A DNA stretch of 64,000 nt, taken from assembly GCA_030278955.1 (NCBI GenBank), contig JAOANR010000006.1, positions 52,976,915 through 53,040,914 on the forward strand, in the 5' to 3' direction. A model generated the notes under the pieces. It had not been told where the DNA came from. It did no database searches and worked only from the letters and a program-made list of their open reading frames with translations. Every line of letters begins with the position of its first letter. Positions within the stretch are counted from its first letter, which is position 1. Both the position numbers and the translations under genes were made by a program. This DNA is from Hygrophila difformis (taxonomy: Eukaryota > Streptophyta > Magnoliopsida > Lamiales > Acanthaceae). This document shows, in pieces, positions 30,990 through 42,060 of this stretch.

Positions 30990-33405
30990 CGAGTCATCAA
31001 TCAACCGCATAAACTACGACAGAACAATTCAACCGCATTTCTAGAGACAATAATCAAAACAGATAACCAGGCAGTGATACAACGAAAGCAAAAACTACAA
31101 ATCACAGTCATTAGGATCATCGTCATAACAACTGAACAAAATATTTCTACTACGAACCCTAAATGAAAATGCAAAGACGAAAGATCACTGATCAGGAGGC
31201 GGGAACTGCCGACGCATGTACTCATCCATCTGTCGCATCTAGGCGTACATGTCAGTCATAGTGGCCTGCTGCTATACCTGTCTCGTAGTAATCGTATCCA
31301 TACGAGCCTGGTAAAGATCCATCCTGGCATCCAAGGCGTCGTACCGAGCATCTAGAGCATCACAACGAGCATGCCCGGCGGCGAACCCAGCATCTATACT
31401 AAGCTGCATCCCTTGCATCATCTGGAGCATCTGCGTCATCTCCTGACCCTGCTGTGGGACCACAGGAGGTGGAGGTGGAGGTGGCTGCTCCGGGGGAACA
31501 ACTAGAATCAACCCACCATCGTCGGGTTGCGGGCGAAGTACAGCCCGAGACGCTCCACGCCGCAAGGCATTACGCCGGACAGTGTAAGTCGGAAGACGGT
31601 AATGCTCACCCGCAGCTAACTCGTAAGGGTCCGTCTTCGGCGTCGTACGGATCCCCTGGGCGGCGCATAAACCACAAATGAGGTGAACGTGAGTAATCAC
31701 CCTACTCCCTCGCCCTCGTCGCAAGCCTCTCAGATTGTCCTCAATGCAAGCTCCCACATTTACCCTACCGCCCCGAGCGATAAAGCAAATGGTCTCATAG
31801 ACATGATCTATGACGATATGGCTCTGGGTAATCGGCCGGACGCGTCCTAACCCTAGCTGAGCGAGAACACGCCAAGCAGTGTCCATCGACGTCAACCGCA
31901 GCTCGTGGTCATGCTCGGTCTGCGGGGGTGCATCGGTGCACAAGACACCCCATGCGGGAGCAAGTACACGGCCCTCAGGCTGTGGCCGGAATACGCCATC
32001 ATCAGGCAGACCGAAATAGAGGTTGATCGCCCGAGCACTGAAGTCTAGGTGGCGACCACAAACCCAGACCTGAGATAAGTCGTCGTGCTCCCCAAGACCG
32101 CCAATGTTGGCGATGACCTCCATGGCTAGATAACTGGAGGCAATGCTCTCGGGATGGCGTGCGATTCCGGTCCACTGAAGATGCTCCAAAAACGCACTGA
32201 CCCTGTCATCACCCACATGATCAACAAACATGCCTCTCTCAGGAACATAAGCTCTAGTCCGACGAAGCTCGTCGAAATAGAACTCCTGCGAGGCATCGTC
32301 CTGAATCGATGCCTATCCTGCCGGCAAGGACGCTCCTCGTCAGGGAGATCCCTGAGTCTCGGACCCCGCTCCTCGCCCTCCTCAGACTCGCTGTCGTCTA
32401 TATCCGGCATCACCGAGGCCGCAGCACTAGAGCTTGCCTTGCCCCGCCGTGTGGCCCGTCTCTTGGCCCCCGGAAGAACCATGAGAGACGCCCAGACAAC
32501 CCATAAGAAAAGCAACATCCTGCAAATACCCAATACCAATTATAAGGCTAATTTCCACACAATAATTATCAAGCGTAAATACGCAAAAACATCAAATATA
32601 TTCTTCCAACGTGAGTAAACTAAGAGGACATCAAATCCAATAGTTCATCAATACAAACCGGAAGGTAACCAAACCAAAAGAATGTGCCGAAACAAATTCC
32701 AAAACCCATTTTGACATTTCGTCGAACACGTTATGTGCGCAATAAACCAAATCCAAAATTTACTTACAAACACATGGAATTTGTCCACAAATTGAAACAA
32801 TTCCTCAAGCAACGACTCATCATCAAAATGTGGCAACCAACAACAACCATGAACTCATTTCCATGCCTGCAATACCAACATAAATCGAAAATTCCATATC
32901 CTTCCTAAAAAAAGAAAAAAATCAAAAATCTAGTAGGAACTTTCCCAAGTTAGGCATACATTGGTGCACAAACATTTCCTAAACAAGAAAAATAGCATCA
33001 TCATATAAACTCGCTAATTTCGCACGAATCAAGCCTAAAAATCACAAATCCCCAATTCTCACACATAAACCCTAATTTCAAAATCCTCCCAAAAATCAAG
33101 TCATCCAAAGCATAAGAATTGAAATTGGTAAGTGGAAGTGGTAGATACATACCTTGCAAAGCAAAATCGAGGTCGGAACCGGGAGAACTTGAGAACGAGA
33201 GAACGAATTTGAGAGAAAATGTGGAGTGGTCTCGGATGGGGAAAGGGGTGAAATGGCTCGCGCCCCTTTTTTTTCAAACTGTCATGACCGCGCGGTCTCC
33301 GCGCGCTAAACCCCCTTCACCGCGCGGACACCGCGCGGGTCACAGAAGTTTTTTTTTTTATTATTATTATTTTTGATTTATCTTATTTTCTTTTGCTTTA
33401 CGCTA
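30990..33405 (-). other. Antisense gene cassette in E4
   Basis: The sense sequence matches the E1 leader up to about 30985 (CCCTAAACCCTAAA...). The cassette then runs on the minus strand to about 33405, where integrase sequence begins. It contains a GC-rich 5' part with CCGCGCGG palindromes (33285-33345), a predicted exon 1, an intron 33152-32520 (GTATGT ... TTTGCAG, 633 bases) and the coding exon. The non-gene parts (30990-31184 and 32525-33400) hold nothing else I recognise. Confidence 0.75.
31185..32518 (-). pseudogene. Plant transposon-protein family gene (antisense in E4)
   Basis: ATG at 32518 on the minus strand. Short hydrophobic start (MLLFLWVVWASLM), basic stretch, acidic stretch, then the domain with DDRVSAFLEHLQWTG, LDFSARAINLYFGLPDD, DHVYETICFIARGG, VNVGACIEDNLRG and ITHVHLICGLCAAQGI, a proline run (PPPPPPPVVP) and a C-terminal coiled coil with tandem heptads (RCDALDARYDALDARMD). 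Lesions: a frameshift near 32290, and TAG at 31272 and near 31237 before the natural TGA at 31185. The pattern resembles the Pfam 'putative plant transposon protein' (Transposase_32) group; biochemical role unknown. Confidence 0.8.
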
Positions 33406-34354
33406 CTCACTTAGCCCGAGCGTACATCGATAATGTGGTACGACGAATGGGGTACCACACGACATCATTTCTGACAGAGACAGTAGAATTGTCTCTCATT
33501 TTGGACGGAGTTACAAAAAGCTCTCGGTACTCAAATCAAAATGAGCACCGTATTCCACCCAATGACGGATGGACAAACCGAGAGAACAATCCAAACACTA
33601 GAAGACATGCTGAAGGCATGTATTTTGGAATTTAAAGGAATTTGGGAAAATCATTTACCCTTAATTGAATTTTCCTACAACAATAGTTACCATGCTAGCA
33701 TCGGCATGGCACCTTTCGAGGCACTGTATGGATGCAAGTACCGAAGCCCGTTGAACTGGGAAGAGAGCAATAGGACTATGGAAGTTGGACCACAACTTGT
33801 TAAGGACATGGCGCAACAAATCAAGATAATCCAAGGAAAGATGAGAGCCGCTCAAGACCGGCAAAAGAGTTATGCCGACGTGAGACGACAAGACTTGGAA
33901 TTTCAAATTGGCGATAAAGTCGTGCTGAAGGTATCACCAATGAAGGGTGTGATGCGCTTCGGCAAACGAGGGAAATTGAGTCCACAATACATAGGACCTT
34001 ACGAGGTTCTAGGAAGAGTCGGTAATCTAGCATATCGACTAGCCTTAACACCACAACTGGCTCGAGTGCACGATGTGTTCCACGTATCACAATTGAAGAA
34101 GTATGTGCACAAATGACCCATGTATTGCAACCGGAAGAAATTGAATTGGATGATGACTTGAGCTACGAGGAAATTCCGGTGCAAATTCTCGACTTCAAGG
34201 AGAGAGTGACAAGGAATAAAGCCGTCAAAATGGTCAAGGTTATGTGGTCTAACCACGAAACCGAGACGACAACATGGGAGTTAGAGGCAGACATGAGGGA
34301 TCGTTACCCAACCATATTCCAAGACGATGCAACCACAGTTATGGGGACATAACT
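33406..34354 (+). pseudogene. Integrase C-terminus and chromodomain (E4)
   Basis: Starts inside integrase (LARAYIDNVVRR) with a shifted frame to 33540, then is open as DGQTERTIQTLEDML, SYNNSYHASIGMAPFEALYGC, the GPY/F-type region (QYIGPYEVLGRVGNLAYRL) and VHDVFHVSQLKKY. A chromodomain follows in the next frame (34113-34352: YEEIPVQILDFKER, VKVMWSNHETETTTWELE). The C-terminal chromodomain, which in chromoviruses directs integration to heterochromatin, identifies the lineage. Its junction to the antisense cassette matches that in E5. Confidence 0.9.
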
Positions 34355-34363
34355 GTAATCTTA

Positions 34364-34375
34364 AGAGGTGGAGGA
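34364..34375 (+). promoter_or_regulatory. Upstream polypurine tract (PPT1) of E4
   Basis: AAGAGGTGGAGGA is followed by TGTAACGACCCGAG, a perfect-looking LTR start that is not the actual LTR start here. In E5 the LTR begins exactly at the homologous site; E6 also keeps it (56307, minus). Confidence 0.65.
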
Positions 34376-34615
34376 TGTAACGACCCGAGTATTTTTGTTC
34401 GAATATCATTGTATCCCAATTAAACAAATTCAAATTGTTTTGAACTACGTAATGACTTGATCCCTTCACGGGGTACGTAGGCAACTTGGAAATTTCAATT
34501 CTGGGTTCAGTCAAATAATAACAAACAACAACTCACAATAATACAATCACTCAATAAAACAAGTCCCGAACTCGCGAAATGATAAAGCGCAACTTCGAGG
34601 ACGAAGTTGGTTCTT

Positions 34616-34628
34616 AAGTGGGGTAGAC
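34616..34628 (+). promoter_or_regulatory. Proximal polypurine tract (PPT2) of E4
   Basis: AAGTGGGGTAGAC immediately precedes the 3' LTR start TTTAATACCCG (expected TG mutated to TT). The E6 equivalent is AGGAGGGTAGAC before TGTAATACCCG. Confidence 0.7.
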
Positions 34629-35314
34629 TTTAATACCCGTAATTTTTAGGATAGAAAATAGAATTTAATCCGATGAGAAAAGAGGTTTTGTTTCCGAGAA
34701 CCCGTAAGAATCGGAAACGCACGGAAGTCAAAAGACGACGATTTAAAAGCCGACGAATCCAAAACCGACGAACTTAAGATTTCAAACATGAAATCAATTT
34801 CAGTCGGAATAAGTTTAGGATGGGAATCATAATCCGAGAATGACCCGGAAAATCGAGCCCGAAAACGTGGAAGGATGGAAGTCCGAAAGAGAGGAGGAAA
34901 AGACCGACGGATCGCACGGACCGGTTCGGACCGCAGCCCAGACCGGTGTCGCGCACTGTCCGCGCGCTACCGCGCTGACCCCGCGTGGCTGCACAGAATG
35001 CGGCAGATCACGCGATCATGGCGATTTCTTGCCAAAATTTCGACTCCCGATTATGGTAAGTAAATTTTGGACGGGGGAAAGCTTTTAGGGACGAATTAGG
35101 GCTGCCTCCTCCACCCATTCCTCAGTCATCCAACCCTTGGTTCACCCTAAAGCACTCCCAAAACCAAAATACAAAGTCCTCACCTTCCGACGACTTCCCT
35201 ATGACTTTCCGACGAATTTCCGGCAACCAACGACGACCGAGGAAGGGTGTAGATCAAGGATTATAGTCTTTGGATCATTGGTAAGGATTATATTAGGTCC
35301 CTTTCTCATTTTTA

Positions 35315-35525
35315 CACTACTAGAAAAAATCCGGATTCGGTCGCTAAAATTGTGATAGCTAACGAGTTTCAGTCGCTAAAATTATGGTCGCTAACGAATT
35401 TCGGTCGCAAATTCAAATATTGGTTTCATATGGAATGAAATGATGTTTTCCTAAAAAAAAAACCCCTTTAGCTACCGAATTTTACCAAATTTTTTCAGTC
35501 TCTAAAACAAAAAATTCTTGTAGTG
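35315..35525 (+). mobile_element. CACTA-type miniature element (211 bp)
   Basis: Starts CACTACTAGAAAAAA and ends TTCTTGTAGTG (terminal inverted repeats), flanked by the 3-bp duplication TTA (35312-35314 and 35526-35528). The interior has repeated GGTCGCTAA words, typical of CACTA subterminal repeats. Too short for a transposase; non-autonomous. Confidence 0.92.
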
Positions 35526-36423
35526 TTAATCTCAATCCTTAATCTAACTTTCGGATATTTGACTTGCAAACATGTTCGTTGCCGAATGAGAATGAGAACG
35601 TGTGCGTAGATCCGTTCATGGTGATTTTGGACGAGTCGAGTGACCCTAGGATGACCAAGAACACCATTACAGTAAGTTTATACCTTTCATACCAATACGG
35701 GTGGTTTAGGGGCGTCCGAATTAGTGACTTTGTAACGAAACGTAAAAATCGAACCTAAAAACCCCAACTTGCGCGTTTTCTGGAATCCGTTTAAAACTCC
35801 TATTTCGAGAGTTCAAACCGAAAAACTCAAAACTAGAATTTTGATCCTAACACCTTAAGCTATGTTGTGTAAAAATTTCAGAGATTTTCATCAACGTTTA
35901 CTACCTCAAATCGCGTCGAACACAAACTGTATTTTCAAACATTTTCGAAAAACTGACAGCATGTGTGTCCGAAATTGATGAGCATGTTTCTATGATTTCT
36001 AGTCCGAATTAATATTTGCAATGTAAAAAAGGTTGTAGATAATCATGTCTAGTATATGTCCACCAAATTTCAGAATTTTTTGAGTCCATTTGATATGTCA
36101 AAAAGTCGAATTATTGAACTGTGTCAAAACTGAATCCGGACAGCACACTGTTTGTGTAATAAACTCGATTTTTGACATGTTTCCTCACCTTATTTCAAAA
36201 TTGTTAAAACAAAAAGTTGTTCGTGAGGGTGTTTTTGATATACTGTAAAAATTTCAGATTTTTCGGACTTGAAATGAATTTTTAATTAAAAAGGCGTAAA
36301 CTGTGACGTTAAACGATTTTAAATCGATGAGATTTTTAAATTTCGAAACAAACGATCGAAACCTTGAAATACGTTAAAGTTATATTTTCAAAAATCCCGT
36401 TACACTAATTTGAAATGATATCG

Positions 36424-36680
36424 GATACTTAGGTAGGGGTGAGTGCTCTGCAGGGTGCCCCTCTAGCCTTTTTCGGCGTGCCTATAATGGACGCAAGATA
36501 CTTGAATGAAAAACTATGCCAAAACGGCATGAGATATATGGCCTACACTCTCGGGAGTATCCGTATGGGTTTCCCGAGGCTCCGGAGTGTTACTGGGTAT
36601 GGCGGATACGGCTGCGGCCGCCGAATGACTGGCTACACAAGAAACTTACGAAACGGCTGCGGCCGCCGGACTACCGGCTA
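36424..36680 (+). repeat. Class B unit plus GCGGCCGC palindromes in E4 3' LTR
   Basis: One class B unit (TAGGGG ... CCCCTCTA, then GCGTGCC ... GGACGC) is followed by a perfect small hairpin ATGCC/GGCAT (near 36523) and two copies of CGGCTGCGGCCGCCG (near 36610 and 36653). It sits at the same LTR position as arrays A and C in other subfamilies. Confidence 0.75.
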
Positions 36681-37344
36681 AACTAAATATTGTTGAGATG
36701 GTGACGTAACGGAAGAAATTAAAAAACTTGATCCTTTTCCTTTATGTATTTATTTATTTAAGTCTTTAATTATGCATTTAAATTATGTCTTAAATTTTAT
36801 ACCATGCTTAATTTATTATTTATGAAATTTAAATGCATGTTTAAGAATACAAATTAAATTCTTATTTTTAATTTGATAAATGGAGTGTCTTGTATGCATG
36901 CTTAGGAGTAAAATTTTAATTATTAAATTAAACCCCTTCATTGCTATGTTAGGATCGACTTACTCAATATTTTATAATATTGATAAAATTGTTGTTTTTC
37001 CATTTTTTCAGAGTATGGAGAAAATGCATAAGCATGTGCATTCGGGGACATCTTTTTTTTTAACATTGAATTGTCGTTTTTATGATACTTGCATATCGGG
37101 CCTGTATAACCCGAGGTTTGGCCATGTCGGCCCCATTTTTATTATTTCTGCTGTGACATATTATTATTACTATTATGTGTGGATGAGACTACATCATTAT
37201 TTTTAAATAAATTCCGGACTTGTTTTAAACTCTTTTCAATACCCATAGCCTTGCATCTCTTTAGCAAGCTCGGAGAATCCGTGTCTTGCTAGGGAGGTGT
37301 GGCAGTGGCATCCCGGCCTGAGTTACCAAAACCAGGGTGTTACA

Positions 37345-38507
37345 CACATAATCCTAATTCAAATTCTAACATCTTTACAGATTAATCCAAATTTAACACA
37401 GAAACATCGATCATTAAAATAATTCCATAAAAGATGAATTCATACTTCAAAAGTGATTCTGAACTCCCGTTCTAGATCACTCCTAACACGAACATTACAG
37501 AAATCCGTCTACAAATTCGAAACATAATAGCAGATTACATTTAGAGGCAAATTCATAACATTACAAATCAAGAAAAAGAAAGGCAACACCTAGAATATGA
37601 AGAACACGCCCAGAACAGCGTTCTTGATGCATTCCTCCGGCATGGATTTGTGTTTCCGGCCTTCTTCTCCCATTAGTAAGCGTTTACAGAATGTTTCAGT
37701 CGAGTATTGCAGTCTAAATGAAGAAGAAAGGCGAAGAACGACATTTAAAACCGAGTTCGGGAGGTTAGAAAACTGTTCAACCGCGACTGTGGCGCTGAAT
37801 GTGGCGCTCGAGACCTATTTTAGGCGCCACCAAGGAGGTGCGGCACATTCTGACGATTTTCCCATTTTTCTGATTGCGGCGCCTAAATTGGCGCTCAGGG
37901 GCTGATTTCGGCGCCGCCATGCACGTGCGGTGCATCTGAAGCTTTTTCATCCGAAATTTTCCCATGTGTTGTAGTGGCGCCTAGTGTGGCACTCCAAGGT
38001 CCGTTTGGGCGCCACCATGCCAATGCGGCGCATTCTGGGCACACTTCAGTGTTGAAAAATCCGAATTTGATATCCTTTGTCCTCCGAACATCTTCCTTTC
38101 TTCATTTTAATGCCTGAAACATCATTGCAATATATTAGATTTGCCAAAGTCTTATTAAAAGCATAAAACATGGTAAATTGAACTCAAATAAGCTTAATTT
38201 AACCATGATTATTAAGATTTACAAACCTCATGAAATATAAACTAAAAACATTAAAATAGGGTCACATGCATGCAAATTAGGCTCATTTTAACACGATTTA
38301 AGCTCATTTAAATGTGGTTTCACATGGTGCATCAACATCCTCACACTTAAATATTGCTCGTCCCTTGAGCAATGAAATCAATTAACACATCAACATGCCA
38401 ATCAAGATAATAAAGATGAAGTCACTATAGTTCTGCCAAATCATAGATTTCAACAACATAATGAGCAAAAAGGGTTCAAAATTTAATGTACTAGAACAAG
38501 GTAAATT
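37345..38507 (-). mobile_element. Left part of a non-gypsy element with transposon-protein genes (element P)
   Basis: Sequence beyond the E4 LTR is unrelated to gypsy. On the minus strand it contains a purine run AAGTGTGAGGA near 38340-38350 directly before TGTTGATGCACC, resembling a polypurine tract and LTR start, then a GGCGCC hairpin array and TTTTAAATG. It is continuous with 48215-53395 once E5 is discounted. Type uncertain; possibly an LTR element whose 3' LTR is truncated at 37345. Confidence 0.5.
37785..38035 (-). repeat. GGCGCC hairpin array, copy 1 (element P)
   Basis: Three to four units of about 80 bp, each with a TGGCGCTC word and a hairpin such as GCGCCACC/GGTGCGGC, GCGCCGCCA/TGCGGTGC or GCGCCACCA/ATGCGGCGC. 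The same architecture recurs at 51265-51600. Confidence 0.75.
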
Positions 38508-41292
38508 TGTAACACCCCGGATTTGATAACCCAGGCCGAGGTGTCACCGCCGCATTCCCCTAGCAAGACACGGCTTCCCGAGCTCGCTAAGGAAACGCAA
38601 GGCTTGTGGGTATGTAAAAGATTTAAAACGTTCAAGATATAGTCCGGAAATTTATAATACTTAGTACGATAGTCGAAATTATCACGTGCAGAAAATAAAT
38701 AAAGTAAGTGCAGCGGAAAGTAAAATCACGGCCAACATGGCCAAATCCTCGGGTTTAACAGACCCGGTAAAACAGTACGATGCAGAAATAAAAGGTTCAT
38801 AAATAATTCCCCCAAGTGCATGCGTATGCGTCACTCGACATACTCTGTAAAAGGAAAAATGACAACGGTTGTCAGTATAAAAATATACTGAGTAAGTTAA
38901 TCCCTAACTAACAAATAAAAGGGGTTACCAGTGTTTAAAACTAAAGATTTCGCTTACCGTACGAGAATTTAAAAATACATGATTTATTAGCAGCGGAAAA
39001 TTATGATTAAAGAACTTAATTTAAAAAGCGAAACTTAAAGCATAATTTAAGGTGCATAAAATTTAAATACGTAATTAAAGACAGGATAAATACGATTTAA
39101 GCATAATGAAACACTCACACGAGTCTTTTACTTTTCATCCCGTAAACTAAGAAGAGGACACCATACCGGGAGATCACTAACGAGGCAATCTCAACATAGG
39201 ACCACTAACGAGGCAGTCCAAACAATGGGAGACCACTAACGAGGCAGTCTCAAAGATAGTAGGACCACTAACGAGGCGATCCACAAAGATAGTAGGACCA
39301 CTAACGAGGCGATCCACAAAGATGGTAGGACCACTAACGAGGCAGTCCACAAATACAGCGCGCGAGATCACTAACGAGGCAATCTCAGATAGTAAGGAGA
39401 CCACTAACGAGGCAGTCTCAAAGATAATGATAGTATGAAGATCGGCTCAGCCTAGTGAACGGGATTTTTCGAAAGTTCGTATTTCAAGTTATCAAAGGAT
39501 CGATATCGCGTTTTCATAGTTCGAGTTTTCTCAAGTTCGAAAAATCCTATTCGAGGCAGTTCACGCCTTTCTTAATTTAAAATTCGTTTTTCCTCCAAAA
39601 ATTCTGAAACTTGGCCAGTAATTCAAAAACACACACACGAACAACTTTCATGTTTTAAGTTTTTGGAAATAAGGTTCCGAAGTGAGTTAAAATTTGAGTT
39701 TATTGCAAAGAATACTTTACGTCTTAAAAACTGTTGTCGTCACAGGTTCGTGTAACGCCGATTAAAAATTCATTTCAAAACCAATCGATGTGAAATTTTT
39801 ACAGTAACTACACGACACATTAAGGAACAACTTTCATGTTTTAAGTTTTTGGAAATAATGAATTCTTGGTACTCAAAAATCGTGTGCAACTCACTGCATG
39901 CTCATGGCCCTTAAAACGAATTCAAAACAGTTTCAAAGACTTGGCCGTTTGACATATCAAATGAACACCAAAATTCGTGAAATTTTGTAGGCATAATCTA
40001 GACACAATTATCTACAACTTTTGTTTAGAAATGCAAAGTTAAATCATTCGAAAAATGGGTGAAAAACATGCACCAAGTTGAATGATGGAATCTGTCACAG
40101 ATTTAAACGGTTCGGTTCAATACAGAAAGTTCATGGCGAAAATTGGGATAGCAAAACTTAATGTCAATGGCTGAAATTTGGACACAAGATAGATAAAGGT
40201 GTTAGGAACAACTTTTATGTTGAAAAGTTTTCGGTTCGAATTCCCGAAGGTCGAGTTTTTGGCGAGTCTTTAAAATTGGACGAAAATAGGGTTTTTGAAA
40301 ACCGATTTTTGTTACAAGCCTATATCTCGAGATTTAAACAACAAACAACCGCAAAAATTTGTGAGTAAGGTGTTAACTTACTTAGAATGATGTTAGGGTC
40401 GCTGGATTGGGTTTCCGGATGTCCTAGGGTCACGACGAACGGCCAACTTCTCCGATCGCTTTTTGTTCGTTTTCCGACGGGAAATCGTAGTAAGGAAAAA
40501 GGGTTAGAATATGAGTTTTTGAGACCTATGGACGAATTGAAACGTTGCACAATGGCTTACCAAGAGTCTAGAGAGCAGGGGCTTGTCCCGGTCGTCCCGT
40601 CGTCGCCGGAATACTCGCCGGAAAGTGGTGTCGAAGGAGTTTTCAACTTGGAGAAGGAAGATGGAGTGTCTAGGGTTTGTTTACTGAAAATAAGGGGTAG
40701 GGGGCGCCCAATGCCGAGTTTATGCACTTCCCTACTGCTGGGATCCGTTTACCATCGAAGAGAATGTTAATTTAGGCAAGAAAATCGCCATGGAAGGAAA
40801 GTTTACACTTTCAGCACCTCTGGCGCGCTGGTGGCGCGCACCTAAGCTTTTGTCCGCGCGGAGCACGCGTGCCAGCCCTGGCGTCGCGACGCCCTTGGCC
40901 GCGCGGTGGCCGCGCGGCGGCGCGCGGACAGCGCGGGCCGGCCGGACCGGCCGGTTCGGCTCCGCGTGTTCCGTCGGGTCTTTCCTTGCTTTCCCCTATC
41001 GATTTTCTACGTGTTAGCTCGATTCCTTGGGTCGTCTCTAGCCCGAAATCCTTTCCTTAATCTCGTTGCGAGTTCGGCTTATCGCTCGCAACATTTCCGT
41101 ATCCTAATTGGCCTAGTCTAAATTGGTTCCAACTTCCCCTATCGTCCTTGTGGTCTAATTCGTGATATATTTTGTGATTTATTTCGTGACTGAACTTAGA
41201 AATTAGTTCTAAGCTGCCTACGTACCCTGTGAAGGGATCAAGTCATGACGTAGTTCAAAACAATTTGAATTTGTCTTTCCTCGGGTGTTACA
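38508..41292 (-). repeat. E5 3' LTR
   Basis: 2785 bp; on the minus strand begins TGTAACACCCGAGG and ends GGGGTGTTACA. Contains class A hairpins (39170-39419) and a CGCG-rich island (40850-40975). Small open frames in it are duplicated exactly in the other LTR and are not supported as genes. Confidence 0.95.
39170..39419 (-). repeat. Class A hairpin array, E5 3' LTR (eight units)
   Basis: Eight units of constant core CACTAACGAGGCA (plus strand) with arms GAGAT/ATCTC, GGAC/GTCC, GAGAC/GTCTC. Two units carry a GGACC/GATCC mismatch. Confidence 0.92.
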
Positions 41293-41308
41293 TCCTCCCC
41301 CCCTTAAG
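41293..41308 (-). promoter_or_regulatory. Polypurine tract of E5
   Basis: The minus strand reads CTTAAGGGGGGGAGGA directly before the LTR start TGTAACACC. It corresponds to PPT1 of E4 and E6, not PPT2. Confidence 0.85.
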
Positions 41309-41315
41309 AATACAG

Positions 41316-41640
41316 TTATGTCCCCATAACTGTGGTCGGGTCGTCCTGGAAGAGGGTAGGGTAACGTTGCCTCATGTCGGCTTCCAATTCCCAGGTTGTC
41401 GTCTCCGTCTCGTGGTTGGACCACAGGACCTTGACCATCTTTACAGTTTTATTCCTTGTCACCCCTTTCCTTGTAGTCGAGTATTTGCACCGGGGTTTCT
41501 TCATAGGTCAAGTCATCATCCAATTTGATTACGTCCGGTCGGAGTACATGCGACGTGTCGGGCACATACTTCTTTAGTTGGGGGTCGTGGAACACATTGT
41601 GGTCACGAGTAAACGGTGGTGGGGTCGTTAGTTAACATGC
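41316..41640 (-). pseudogene. Integrase tail and chromodomain remnant (E5)
   Basis: The minus strand reads VFHDPQLKKYVPD, then YEETPVQILDYKER, and after a shift VKVLWSNHETETTTWELE. These are the end of integrase and the chromodomain seen in E4. Between 41640 and about 41850 the sequence is only weakly recognisable as integrase. It is non-functional; it may remain because it lies next to the polypurine tract. Confidence 0.8.
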
Positions 41641-41937
41641 CGCTCTCATTTCCCTACGGAATTTCTTAGGGTCCCTAGGTATTTACGTCCCGGGGGTTTC
41701 CCGTAGTCCTGCGAAAGGAGGGCGTGAGGCAATTCCGCCGTCCTTGCCCGGAATAATGCCAGGCGATGCTCCCTGTCGACGTATTTCTCTGTCAATGTAT
41801 GCCCGGGTTCAGCGAGGAGCGTATAGCGAAAGAGATTGAGCAGAACAGGAAAGATAAAACTCCACCCGGGTCTCACGCGGTGGCCGCGCGTTGGCGCGCG
41901 GGGAGCGCGCGGCAATCCCCTGTTCGAAAAAAAATAG

Positions 41938-41958
41938 GGCTCGCGCTCCGCGCGAGCC
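41938..41958 (+). promoter_or_regulatory. GC hairpin at the 5' end of the antisense cassette (E5)
   Basis: GGCTCGCGC and GCGCGAGCC around a 3-base loop, in the cassette's presumed promoter/leader. The same stem occurs at 7612-7632 in E0 and half of it in E4 (near 33258). It could mark the transcription start region. Confidence 0.5.
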
Positions 41959-42060
41959 ACTTCCTCCATTTCCCATCCGAGAATACACCCCCAATTCTCT
42001 CTAAATCCGGCGAGTTACCTTCCCTTTTGCTCGATTTCGACTTCAATTTCACTCATCCAG

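Larger units (their letters stand above)
27190..37344 (+). mobile_element. Chimeric non-autonomous gypsy element E4
   Basis: Order: 5' LTR (27190-29730), primer site, ORF0, antisense gene cassette, integrase C-terminus plus chromodomain, two polypurine-like sites, 3' LTR (34629-37344). The flanks do not match as a target duplication (GTGAT at 27185-27189, CACAT at 37345-37349). The two LTRs belong to different subfamilies apart from their last 210 bases or so. This is therefore probably a recombinant of two insertions rather than one integration event. Gag and most of pol are absent. Confidence 0.75.
34629..37344 (+). repeat. E4 3' LTR (different subfamily from 5' LTR)
   Basis: 2716 bp including a 211-bp CACTA insertion. 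The first kilobase resembles the E1 LTR (GATCACGCGATCATGGCG shared) and the leader holds a single class B unit plus GCGGCCGC palindromes. The last 210 bases or so (from TGTCGGCCCCATTTTTATT to GTGTTACA) are nearly identical to the E4 5' LTR, with a sharp drop in similarity before that. Confidence 0.85.

Noticed and set aside
27190..37344. E4 as a single intact insertion
   Set aside because: Target duplications do not match and the two LTRs are of different subfamilies.
34629..37344. This LTR as the missing 3' LTR of E1
   Set aside because: It carries class B rather than class A hairpins and its end matches the E4 5' LTR, not E1.
40387..40770. 127-codon frame duplicated exactly at 47304-47687
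   Set aside because: The duplication is due to the paired LTRs of E5; no domain is seen and the same region in other LTRs is not open.
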